DNA from: Hymenopellis radicata
Lineage: Eukaryota; Basidiomycota; Agaricomycetes; Agaricales; Physalacriaceae
Assembly (NCBI GenBank): GCA_015501595.1
Contig: JADNRX010000016.1
Location: forward strand, 186,001-250,000
Direction: 5' to 3'
Length of the DNA: 64,000 nt
Shown one piece after another: positions 35,713 through 48,666 of this stretch. The notes under the pieces were generated by a model that worked only from the letters and a program-made list of their open reading frames with translations, was not told the DNA's origin and ran no database searches. The position numbers and the translations under genes are program-made. Numbering within the stretch: the stretch's first letter is position 1; each line of letters opens with the position of its first letter.

Positions 35713-35930
35713 GATGATGGCGGACCTTGTAATATATGCGCTGGCCTGACGAAGGGAACGTGTCGCTGGACTACTTCACGCTCACCTCATCGCCGAGACG
35801 ACCGCCTATTCTGAGTTTCGAGTCCTGATGATGGCGGACCTTGTAATGGCCTGAAGAAGGGAACGTGTCGCTGGACTACTCCACGCTCACCTCATCACCG
35901 AGACGACCGCCTATTCTGAGTTTCGAGTCC
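35713..35930 (+). repeat. tandem duplication, two units of about 105-113 bp
   Basis: Unit 1 (35,713-35,825) and unit 2 (35,827-35,930) start GATGATGGCGGACC and end TTTCGAGTCC. They differ by an 8-9 base indel (ATATGCGCT) and a few substitutions. They lie about 90-300 bp upstream of the MBL gene ATG, where its promoter should be. Confidence 0.85.
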
Positions 35931-36016
35931 TTTTTGTCGTAGGACAGCGCTCCGTTTCTCCGATCCCTATAAATTGGAATTCAAACGCGCCCTCCTTGTA
36001 AACAGACCCCTCCACC

Positions 36017-37242
36017 ATGGCCATTACGATCCCGCCCTCCGACGCGACAATCTCAGTCAAAGCATGCAACACCGGCTCGACAGAAACCGGTCTACCCGCA
36101 GCGTACTTCCTCGCGCCCGTCCTCCCAGGCAACGAAATCTTCAGCGCACCGATCTACGCCTACCTCCTCGAGCACCCCTCCGGGAGGAGAATGCTCTTCG
36201 ACTTGGGGCTGAGGAGAAACCAGGAGAGTCTTTCTCCGCTGTTCAGGGCTTGATCAAGTCCTGGAAGGATCATGGATTCCGTGGGCTCGTTTTGAAGAAG
36301 GATATCATTGAGCATCTGGAGTCGGGTGGCTTGAAGCCATCTGATATCGATACGGTCTTTTGGAGGTGAGGCTTTTGACTTATGGGAGAGAAATACTTAC
36401 TCACGCTCTGGTTTTAGCCATACGCACTTGGATCATATCGGTGAGTGGGCGGCGCCGGTTCTGTACTGATAACGTTCGGAGCTCGATGGCTTATTCAGGT
36501 GACCTGTCGTTGTTCCCAGCTACGACGGAGCTGGTCGTTGGTCCCGGATCCGACATGAGGGGATATCCAAGCCATGCCGATGCAGTTCTAGTCGAGGCTG
36601 AGTTCAAGTAGGTTGACGCCTTTTCTAGAGAAGCTGATGAATAATGGTAACGCGAACAGGGACCGCAAAGTAACGGAACTAAAGGACTTCCCATTAAACA
36701 TCGGTGGTTACGACGCTCTGGACTATTTCTCTGATGGGAGTTTGTATATCCTTGATTCTCCAGGCGTAAGTGCAGTTCGCTCCGGGCTCCCCACCTTATA
36801 GTAATGGATGGTATAGCACTGTCTCGGCCACATGAGCGCCCTCGTTCGAGTGACACCCACCACATATGTTCTCTTAGGCGGAGACTCGTGTCATCACCCC
36901 GGCCATATCCGTCCCAATGCATTATGCGTCTGTCCAGGACACCACCTCCCTCTCGTCCCCATTGCCAAGCCTGACGAGCCGCCCTTGACGCTGCCGAAAG
37001 GTGACTCCGCATACCGGGACTGGGATGTCTCAAGCCAGACGCTGGGCAAGCTGCAAGGACTCGACGCTGATCCAAACGTGTTGGTGCTGCTAGCGCATGA
37101 CAGTACACTTCCGGGTGTTATTGACGAGTTTCCGAAGGACGTTAATGAGTGGCAGAGGCTTGGGTGGAAAGAGAAGCTGAAATGGGCCTTCTTTGATAAG
37201 GACAATGTGGCTTATAGGTTTGAAGCTCGCAGTAACGCCTGA
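36017..37242 (+). pseudogene. MBL-fold metallohydrolase with a single-base frameshift
   Basis: A metallo-beta-lactamase-fold hydrolase (lactonase-like group). It starts MAITIPPSDATISVKACNTG, then YAYLLEHPSGRRMLFDLGLR. After introns come the zinc motif SHTHLDHIGD (HxHxDH), GYPSHADAVLVEAEF, ILDSPG-HCLGHM (second metal His, across an intron), LLGGDSCHHPGH (metal Asp) and LVLLAHDSTLPGVIDEFP. It ends ARSNA-stop. Five exons have good splice sites. In exon 1, near 36,237, the frame must shift to continue as AVQGLIKSWKDHGFRGLVLK. The fragment at 45.8 kb keeps the frame at this point, so one base appears missing here. Either the gene is freshly inactivated or this is a sequence error. Everything else looks functional. 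Confidence 0.8.
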
Positions 37243-37649
37243 GGTTAATTTCTATTCTAGAAAATACACGATAACAAGTTCGTGTGAGATGTACAGTACG
37301 AGCGGACTCCGTCAAAGAGACCACCCAACGCAAAGTAAATGCTAAAATGTGATCGACCTTCATGAAAGATGACCGGCGCCACTGATTTCATGTCGTCGTC
37401 AATGCATACCTTCACTCTGAACACTCCCGGTCACTACGGTATTGGACGTGAACTGAAGCACAGTACCACAAGAGAGGAAGAGCTTGACATTGACGGTTAT
37501 CCATTCGAAACTTGAAGCATACACGATGACGCTAGCCGATGGCGGATACGCAAGACACATTCGTGTTGATGGCTTGGAAACGTGTAGCCTAATGCCCAAG
37601 ATCAAGTTAGAATTGTTATACATAGTACACGGGACAACTGCTTGCAACT
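37243..37649. other. convergent intergenic spacer
   Basis: Lies between the 3' ends of the MBL gene and the aldo/keto reductase. Nothing recognised. Confidence 0.5.
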
Positions 37650-38861
37650 TCACGCTTTCTTCAGCGGAGGACTCTCAACGCTCACCAGCTCCATCATACC
37701 CGCCCCATACCTCGCCCCAGGAATATCCGTCGCCTCTGCCGCCTTCCTTATCTCGGCAACCTCTTCCTTGCTGAGCTTGACATTATCAGCACCAACGTTC
37801 TCTTCAAGATACTACGATCCAGTTAGCATGATATTGAAAAGAACAGTAAACGAACGAACCTTGATCCTCTTCGTCCCCGGAATAACCATAACATTTTCTC
37901 CCTGCGCCAAGACCCACGCCAACGCTGTCTGCCCTGGCGTCGCCCCATGCCTCTTCCCCACCTCCCCAATCTTCTCCACGAGCCCCAAGATCTTCGGGAA
38001 ATTCGCTTCACCAAACTTGGGAAGTGTGCGCCGGAAGTCGTCTGCTTCAAGGTCGTTGAGGGATTTGATCTGACCAGTGAGCAGGCCACGGCCAAGCGGG
38101 GCGTAGGCAACGACAGTTACGCCCAGCTCGCGGGCGGTGGATAAGAGGTTGAAAGGCGGCTTTTCGAGGTCGAGCATGAAGGGAGAATACTCGATCTGGA
38201 GGGCAGCGATAGGGTGAACGGCGTGTGCGCGGCGGAGGTCTGCAGCGGAGCATTCGGACATCCCGAGGTACTTGACTTTGCCTTGCCTACAATTGAGACA
38301 TTAAGATGAAGGACACGGCGGACAAGAAGAAGCAAGTCTTACTTGACCAATTCCGCCATAGCACCGATGGTCACCTCAATGGGAACCTTGGGATCCACTC
38401 TGTGTTGGTAGTACAAGTCGATGTAATCCACGCCCAGGCGTGCAAGCGATTGCTTGAATTGTTGATTCACGTATTCGGGATCGCCTTGTCCGCCGGTCGG
38501 ACTGTACCCGAATTTGGTAGCGAGGAAAATCGAGGAGCGCTTCCCTGGGTTGGCTTTGAACCTACATATAATGAGGCAAAGACTGTAGAAATTTAAAGTG
38601 GCCATACCATTTTCCCATGAGATCTTCGTTGTCCCCATAAACATCGGCCGTGTCCCATGACGTGGATCCCTTTTCGTACGCGGCGTCAAGGACCTGATGA
38701 ATGCAGTTAGTATAATATCAGCTGAAGGAAAATTAGCGCACTTTTAGTCGTTCTTCGTCAGTCCCGACGGCGCCATAGACAGCGCTGAGCCCCATCGCAC
38801 CGAACCCAATAGCCGGCACAGTTGCGTCCCCGATTTTACGTTGAGTGCTGAGAGTCTTCAT
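37650..38861 (-). CDS. aldo/keto reductase
   Basis: An NADPH-dependent oxidoreductase of the aldo/keto reductase superfamily (AKR13/YakC-like), reducing aldehydes or ketones in the cytosol. The start at 38,861 gives [20 protein letters not shown] and [10 protein letters not shown]. Following motifs are the catalytic-tetrad Asp/Tyr region ([18 protein letters not shown]), the Lys (FLATKFGY), and the His ([14 protein letters not shown]). Then come [51 protein letters not shown] and the cofactor-binding [19 protein letters not shown]. The end is [14 protein letters not shown]. Exons join at GT...AG introns without frame breaks. About 340 residues, the usual length. Confidence 0.9.
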
Positions 38862-39507
38862 GTCGTGATAGCGAACAGATAAACCTCGATGTGGGAATTT
38901 ATATGACTTGAGTGTCAATTGACAACACTTCTTATTGTCAGCGCGCAGCGCTGACCAAACTGTACATAATTCCCGCCTGATAAAGCATTGGCCTGTCTAA
39001 GACCGGGTACCACGGGGATGTAGAAATGACGTGCATGTCGCAGACGCACAACAGTTTGGCAGACCGTCAGACGCGGAACGTAGGTACACTTAAGGGTACT
39101 TACAAATTTTGAGAACGGAAATCACTTTTCTCTCACAAGTTGTTGTCCAAATTCCTTGACGAATGTTCGAATACTATTTCCAAGACGGCCAGCTTCAAAG
39201 CCAAAACGTGGGCGGCTTATCAGAATTCATCACGAGTTGATGAAGATGTGCGACCTGCTGGCCTGTGCCGCATTAATCCACGCTAGTGTAGACGACGTGC
39301 TGGACGCGACGCTCCTCCACTAACGCCCTGGCTATAGTACGGATCAGTACAGAGTCAAATCGGTATATATTTTATGTGAGTCTAACCTTCTTGCTCCTTG
39401 TTCGGGTTTGGTCCATCCCTGGAGAGACCAGCATGGATAGGCTCGTTGAAGAGTGTGTCAGGCTTTGCTAGATTCCTGCTCCCTGGAACAATGAGACGTT
39501 TGGCCGA
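38862..39507. other. intergenic region
   Basis: Promoter of the aldo/keto reductase and beyond. No gene recognised. Confidence 0.4.
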
Positions 39508-39660
39508 CTAGCAAGAGGGCCGCCTGTTCGACGAAGCGTCGCGCGCGAGGGCGAAGATCTTGTATTTGGGAGAAGGCGCTGCCTCGCTCAGTTTTACGAG
39601 AGCGCGAACAGTCGCGCCGCTGACGAGGACAGTGCGAGTGGTAGAAGCCAAATGTCGATG
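39508..39660 (-). pseudogene. possible NmrA-like fragment
   Basis: The frame TRTVLVSGATVRALVKLSEA followed by YKIFALARDASSNRRPS resembles the first beta-alpha-beta unit of an NmrA-type NAD(P)-binding protein (VLVTGATG...ALTR). The glycine motif is incomplete and nothing follows, so it would be a relic or chance. Confidence 0.3.
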
Positions 39661-39961
39661 AGAGATATCCAATACACTGACGAGTGCGAACAGGGTGTCC
39701 ATCGCGTCCCGACGTCCGTGGAGGTGACGGTGGCAGTGAAAGCCAACCAAACGGCGACAAAGCGGCCCTTTCCGTCGAGCCTGCGGAGCATCTTTCGGCT
39801 GCAAACTGTCACTCAGGTCTTGAAATTATGAACATTTTGGCTCTGGGATCATGGAGGTTTATTGACCTTCCGCCATGGCGATATCGATATTTTGACAATT
39901 TACACTACAACACTGCTACTTAGCAAAACGACATGAAAGAGAACAATCCGAGAAGAAGAAT

Positions 39962-42907
<2,946 letters not shown>

Positions 42908-43867
42908 GATCCTAGGGGAGAAGACAGCAGCTTCACCCATTGAGGGTATTCCATCGCTTTAATACGCGACGTGAAGTGAGTGCTGAGTGATCCGTCGGCA
43001 CCTAGCTGTAGAGCTTCGCTTGCGAGGATCTTGCGAGGATAGCCTGAATGTAATGATGGGAAGGGTAGATAGAGCTGTAAAAAATCAATGAATGGGACCC
43101 ATGGTGGGCAGACTGGCATACGGGAACGCGGCCGGTTTGACAGGAATATGCGAGACGACGCCTACGCGGGACACCTTCGGAGATAGCGCTTCAACGGACA
43201 TCTGCGGAGGTAGGGTGTCAGACAGAAAGCAAAGAGGTGTGATCATGCGCGAACCATACGGTCGAGCCAAGCCCTTCTTTGCGCTGTCGGCGGAAATAAC
43301 CTGTACCGGAAGACGATTCCTACAAGTAAATCTGTAAGTAGCCGCTATCTAGACCTCAGTACGTCAAGGTCATTCGACGATGGCGAAGTAGAGGAATTTC
43401 TTGAAACAAGGTAAGAGGCAAGAGGCGGGCCGAGTACCGATCCTCGTCCCGTGACTGCGTCTTCTGATTGCCCGAACTCCTTGCATATTAGTTTCTCAAT
43501 CAACGACCACTAGAACACAAACCTTGTACATTCTGTCCAGTCCAGAGATCGCTGACATCTCAGGCCATCGCGAGACCTGGGAGATCCGGTGCACCTCCTC
43601 GTGACAGAGGACTGTCTACTCTCTGATGCGCACGGTTAAACACCGGAAGCATGGCAATACCACTATCAGTCCCTCTCGTCAGTGCTGCAGCCGCCATGGG
43701 TCGACCATATGTCATCGCTGTGTCCGACATGCCAACGATTTCCTCTCGATGCAAGATCTAGAACACCTGCTATGACACCGCGGCTATCATTGAATCTACG
43801 GAAAATAACAGTAATAAAACTCTGTGTAATTTAACCCGTCCCTGTCTTCAAAATGGACGTCGCGTGT
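42908..43867. other. intergenic region
   Basis: Presumed promoter of the CBM1-CE15-GH10 gene (genes on both sides are minus strand). Frames at 43,092-43,337 (+) and 43,560-43,754 (-) are open but without recognisable motifs. Confidence 0.4.
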
Positions 43868-45392
43868 TTACTCGATCCCTACTATTCTCACCTTCTCTGC
43901 AGCTTTCCCTTCGTCGGTTTGCCTTTCTTCGCGATCGACAACGCTCAGGTGAGTATCAAAGTCCTGTGCGATGTTAGTGTCCCGCTCGCTGAACAGAAAC
44001 AGACCTACCTGAAGCATCATACTATCGCCGACTGTTGTTGTCATTTCAGTGGTGCACATTACGTCGAGTCTGTGGTCGTTCGTTTCAAACTTCGGCCTGC
44101 GGTTCACCTCCCCGTCAGCCCAGAACGCGCTTTGTGTATGAACAACATCGTGGGTTTGTCGCATGGGTTCACGGTAGTTGAGTGTCGCCATGAGCGTGTT
44201 CGAGTATCTAGATCCGGGGATGTAAGTCTTTGCATCCATACATCCAGGTCAACTTGAACGTACAATTTTCCAAGCATAAGGAAGAGAATGAGGTGAAAGT
44301 TATACTGGTGTGTACTGAGAAACAAGGCTAGTTCGGTAATGGCACCCAGACTCGTGATCATTCCAGTTTCCATATTGAAGCGAATGAGTTTGTTGACGAG
44401 GTCCGTTGTAGATCGGAAGCCTGAGGTGGGACCATGGCTAGCAGGCTTGCGTTTATGGAGAAGGACGACTAGCGAGACTGTTATTATAAGATCGCACGCC
44501 GCGCTACCAGCCAGCCAGACCTGATGCATGGAGGTACTTAGTGTCATTCAAAGATCGGATAGAGACGTCGTACAGTGATTTCATCAGAAAATCGATACAG
44601 ATCGAGGACCCGACGACTTCCGCTGAAGTACTACAGAGACTTGGTTGAGGAAATGTGACAAGGAGGGTAGCAAGGAGAACTGACAGCGATGTCGAAGTGG
44701 AACGTTGCCGTAAGTTGCATCAGCATAACCTGGAAGGCGGTAAGTAGTCAGTCAAATATTACAAGTTTACTCGTCCTTACCAATTCAATGAGTCCCACCA
44801 GCCAGATGCTCTTAGACATCCGATAAATGCGCCATGCGTAGAAGGACTGTGCCATCCCACCCACTGTTTGAACATTAGTATCACGGAAAGGACCTCGTAA
44901 GACATTCCATACTGAAGCTGGAAAGCGCTGGTAACGGACACCAGCTCCAGTCGAACACAAGAATCGCATTGACGTCCCCCCAGCTAGAACCGAAAGTCTT
45001 CCATGCGGCAATGGTCATGCAGACAGTGAAAAGCGTCTCGAGGAAGAATAGAGACCAGACTAGATCGATAACGCATTGAAAGAGTCGATAAGGTATATTG
45101 AAGCCGGCAGAAATAGCTCACCCAAGATCTTGAGAGCTTTTCTGTCGTTCGGAAACTGCTCAGAGTACATGTCTAAACACGAATAAGCAAGGATCGGATA
45201 CGAAAGGGGAGCAAGAGATATGTACAAACTTGAACGATGAGCATGCCGTATAGACAGTAGCTCCACATGTACCCTAAGACATACGGGCCTGTTCTACATG
45301 CAAGGCTTGAGTAAGGTGAGCAACGGTACAAGGTGTAGAAGAGCATACATTAACGAAAGATTATCCACGCCTGGAATCTGGATTGGCGCCAT
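43868..45392 (-). CDS. DUF6534 family multi-pass membrane protein (copy B)
   Basis: The ATG at 45,392 starts MAPIQIPGVDNLS. Exons continue with GPYVLGYMWSYCLYGMLIVQ, QFPNDRKALKILVWSLFFLE, TLFTVCMTIAAWKTFGSSWG, LAGSAACDLIITVSLVVLLH, NKLIRFNMETGMITSLGAIT, FHLILFLMLGKLY, and (across an intron) SNTLMATLNYREPMRQTHDV, with the stop at 43,868. The F-P-N-D-x-K, N-x-E-T-G and GKLY-SNTLMATLN motifs define the family (typical FPKD..., YTIETG..., LATLN). No break was seen. It is the mirror counterpart of copy A and lies next to the MBL fragment, as copy A lies next to an MBL gene. Confidence 0.8.
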
Positions 45393-45627
45393 GGTCTTCT
45401 TGTCGGCGAGGTACAAAGCCCAAGCGACATATTAAGTACTCAGCTAGACGCTCGTGGAACGTCGTTTTCGAGTCAGGTGTGCTGTAGCATCATGATACTG
45501 TGATGAGCGCGCCTAGAAATAAAGAGAGCCGGAGACAATCAGGCCGGAGAATGCATAAGAACCTGAGAACCAATCAATAGCGCCCTTCTGGCGTCCATTC
45601 ATGTTGCCAAACCATTTTTAAATCGGG

Positions 45628-46039
45628 CGTCTACCTCTTTGAAACCAGTGTCAACTAGAGCTGCATCCACATGGCTTGGATATCCTCTCACTCCTTCATC
45701 GCAAAAACTCAAATACTAACTGTATCGATGTCGGAGGGTCTCAAACCGTCCGACTCAACGACGTCCTCGTCAACGATCAGACCATGCACCCCATGATTGT
45801 GCCAGAGCGTAGTAATCAGTCCTTGAACGGCGGATGGCAGACTGGATTCGTCCTTCCTCATCCCCAAGTCGTACAAGAGTCTCTTTCCAGATGGATGTTC
45901 CAGAAGGAACGTGTAAACGTGATAAACTTCATTGCCTGATGGGACGGGGGGGAAGACAAAAGCCAAAGCAGGGAGGTCTGCGTAGCCAGCATTAATCGCC
46001 TTGACAGAGATGATAACAGAAGACGAGGGAATTGCTCAT
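45628..46039 (-). pseudogene. internally deleted fragment of the MBL gene
   Basis: Reads VIISVKAINAGYADLPALAF, then YTFLLEHPSGKRLLYDLGMR, then LRPSDIDTV, then jumps to a block matching GYPSHADA of the 36-kb gene. The metal motif HxHxDH and the whole C-terminal half are missing. The only nearby ATG (46,037-46,039) is out of frame by one base. Non-functional. Its divergent neighbour is DUF4112 copy B. Confidence 0.75.
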
Positions 46040-47250
46040 GCGCTCAGCCACGGGCCGCGGCGAAGTCCCATGAGTGTTAAGAGCTGAGCAAGTATGTGCA
46101 ATCAGTCCGACGTACGATGTTCCCGAAATGCACGTAAAAGTCGCGGTAAAAGGCGCCGGGGCGGGCCAACATGAAGGCGGAAAAGAAACACGATCGGGGG
46201 CACGTGACGCTGATGGTGTCCATTTAATCTTGAGACATTGGCAAGGTTACCCTCTCTCCACGACGATAAGATGAGCTCTTCGAATTTTCAAGCGCAGTGG
46301 ACGTGTAAATATAGGCGACGTGAGTCACGATTGTCTGGGTTCTCTCCGCTGCTGAAGATGTGTACAGCGGAAACGCCTCTCGAAGTAAGTCGAACATTGT
46401 ACCCACTCTACGAGTCAACTCCTCAAGACTAGCCCCGTAGGCGCAGAATCTCTACAACCACAGTAAGAGGACTCTGCAACGTCGTCGTCTTTTGATCCAA
46501 GATGTTATTTTCTCGTAGTCCGAACAGTTGCATTCCTCCTAGATGCATCTTCAGAATGGCTTATCCCAACGTTTCCCTTTCTGGCATTACTACCCCAAGA
46601 AATGCAATTCGGATTGGACTCTGTAATCGGCGCGGCTTTGCCTGCTGTTGGAGACGCCTTCTGTTTGTATCTCAGTCTCTACCAAGTTCTCCTGAGCAAG
46701 CTTTTCGGCTTACCATGGTATGTCGTCGGATTGATGGTATGCTCGTCTTTCCTCTGGTATTATTTATAGCCATATGACCTCCTGAAGCTTTTCTACATCG
46801 TCACAGACGCTTTCATTGGTGTTATTCCACTTGTGGGCGACTTTTTCGATGTGGCGTTCAAAGCGAATATATACAATCTTCGGCTACTTGAGAAGGAACT
46901 GAAACGTAGCCGATGGGATGCCGCGGTATGCATTTCCACTCATACTGGCTAGACCCTCTGATCATCATCCTTTGCAGGTCATCATACCACAGTCGACTGA
47001 CTGGATTCCGCGACCGCGCAAAACTAATGCGTAGGTTTCGTGCTCCCCGATGGCCATCTTTGGCTAATAAACGGTAAGTGTTTGACTTCTCCTAATTCCG
47101 TTGATTCCCTAAACATTTCCCCCAAGATCCTGCTTGTCTGTATGCTATTTTCGCCGACATCAATAGACTTGAGGCATTCCAGCACCATACATCATTCACA
47201 TCCACAAATGACGTCTTATGGAACGTAAGATGAAGGCGAAAGTACGCCGT
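45955..47250 (+). repeat. right copy of the DUF4112/MBL duplicated segment
   Basis: Reverse-complement counterpart of 28,015-29,346, with scattered substitutions and indels. It retains about 60 bp of the MBL 5' end plus the bidirectional promoter and the DUF4112 gene. Confidence 0.8.
46271..47034 (+). CDS. DUF4112 family membrane protein (copy B)
   Basis: Starts MSSSNFQAQWTCKYRRRESR like copy A. The core reads GLDSVIGAALPAVGDAFCLY, LSLYQVLLSKLFGLPWYVVG, DLLKLFYIVTDAFIGVIPLV and GDFFDVAFKANIYNLRLLEK. The end is IPRPRKTNA-stop (47,032-47,034), about a dozen residues shorter than copy A because of small indels at the 3' end. Otherwise open, so it could still be functional. Confidence 0.72.
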
Positions 47251-48017
47251 GCAACTTTTAAGTATGCGTCCTCATCATCATCATTAATTACTCGGCACGG
47301 ACCTCTGTAGATCGCCGGCAGTTCGTGGGTGAGCGGCGCTCTATCCATCAACCGCAGCACGACGTCTGGCATGCGACAATGACAATGACATATAACTATA
47401 GGAAATTCGCTTGTGCAACTGCCTTCCCTACGGCTACCCAACGGGCTGCATCTGGAAATTCTCTCACACCTGGGGGCTGTCCCCATTCCATGTATGCAGT
47501 TCGGCATCTTAGACCAGGTACATCGGGACGCGGTATCTGCATTGTCGCACTGGAGTTGCACCACGTCTACAGCCCTCATTTTTGGCGCAGTATCGCTGAG
47601 GTTTGCGCGCTTTCCAGGCAGATGCGCAATTCTGACCTAGTATCGCGACAGAATTGGTATCCAAAGCAGAAGTCGCGACAATCTGTGCGACACAGTTCGC
47701 TCCGCGGGTCCAGTTCCCTCGGTTTCATAATTGGAATTTCAGTGTCCAGTGAGTTTTTATCTTGAATAGATCTTCTTGAGATCTCCTTAAACAATCTGCA
47801 GTTGCTCGATGTTTTCAATAGAGGGTGCTACAGTTGGCCGTCGTCCTACTTGGCATGATGAGGAAACTGAAATGAATGCACAGGATGTCATACTGATTGC
47901 GAGGAAGTGATACCGCCACGACAATGCCAATAAATAATATAAGCTGCCCATGCCCAGCGGCGTACGTAGAGCTGAAAAAAGTCCATGGTGCATAGATACA
48001 AGTTATGAGCATGATGA
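47251..48017. other. intergenic region with a possible F-box-like remnant
   Basis: Plus strand 47,413-47,640 reads LPNGLHLEILSHLGAVPIPC, then DQVHRDAVSALSHWSC. This is reminiscent of an F-box (LPxELxLEILSHL), but the continuation is not recognisable. It may be a decayed F-box gene. Confidence 0.25.
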
Positions 48018-48250
48018 CTAGTAGTGCCTGTCGTCGTGCTTGTCCTTCTTGTCCTTCCAGTCGTGCTTATCATCCCAAGTCTAAATACGCCGGCGTTAGC
48101 GGAAACACGTTAAGCGCAAGGTTATATGCGTACCACCTAAGTTGCCTTGTCTACTTGCGGGCTTTTGACTTGGCCAGGGCCAAAGTGTACGGCCGGGGCT
48201 GCGAGAGTGATCGCGGAGAGCGCCAAGACGGAGAGGACGTTGACCAACAT
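48018..48250 (-). CDS. 52-residue secreted peptide with Asp/Lys/His-rich tail
   Basis: Exon 1 (48,250-48,155) encodes MLVNVLSVLALSAITLAAPA, a signal peptide, then VHFGPGQVKSPQ. A 74-bp intron (GTAGAC...TTTAG) joins in phase 0 to exon 2 (48,080-48,018), which encodes TWDDKHDWKDKKDKHDDRHY-stop. The tail has repeated D-W/H-K-D units with no hydrophobic residue other than Trp/Tyr. It could bind metal ions or nucleic acid, or be a processed peptide. No family is known. The model was built by eye and needs transcript support. Confidence 0.5.
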
Positions 48251-48666
48251 GTTTGCAGAGACTTGTTGGAGGAGTGGGAAGGATGTCGACCAGACTAACT
48301 GTTCAGTGCTTAAATACGCGACGTGCGTGAACATTGCGCCGACTGAGGTGTCGAAAATACATGAAATGTCTTGCGCTGTGTCAAAGACGAGACATCTCAC
48401 CCACGGACTACTGAAACCGAGACAGGACTAGATCGAAGATGTCGTTGCAGCGCCTCTTGTTCGCAAATGAGGAGATCTTGTTTGAGCGGTGAGATGGAAC
48501 AGTAACCTGAACATAGACTTTAACCTGTAACTTTCTTGCCGAGGCTGCTCGTTGGTGGCATGCATTTGTTTTTTTTCCCACACCTCAGCTCAGTTCTATT
48601 GCATGTAAGGAAATTCATTCATCCAAAGGATCATAACAATATAACTTGCATGAAAGAACAACACAT

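Noticed and set aside
36017..37242. Explaining the exon-1 frame change of the MBL gene by an intron
   Set aside because: No GT...AG pair of plausible length lies at the break, and the 45.8-kb copy reads through in frame, so a one-base loss is the simpler reading.
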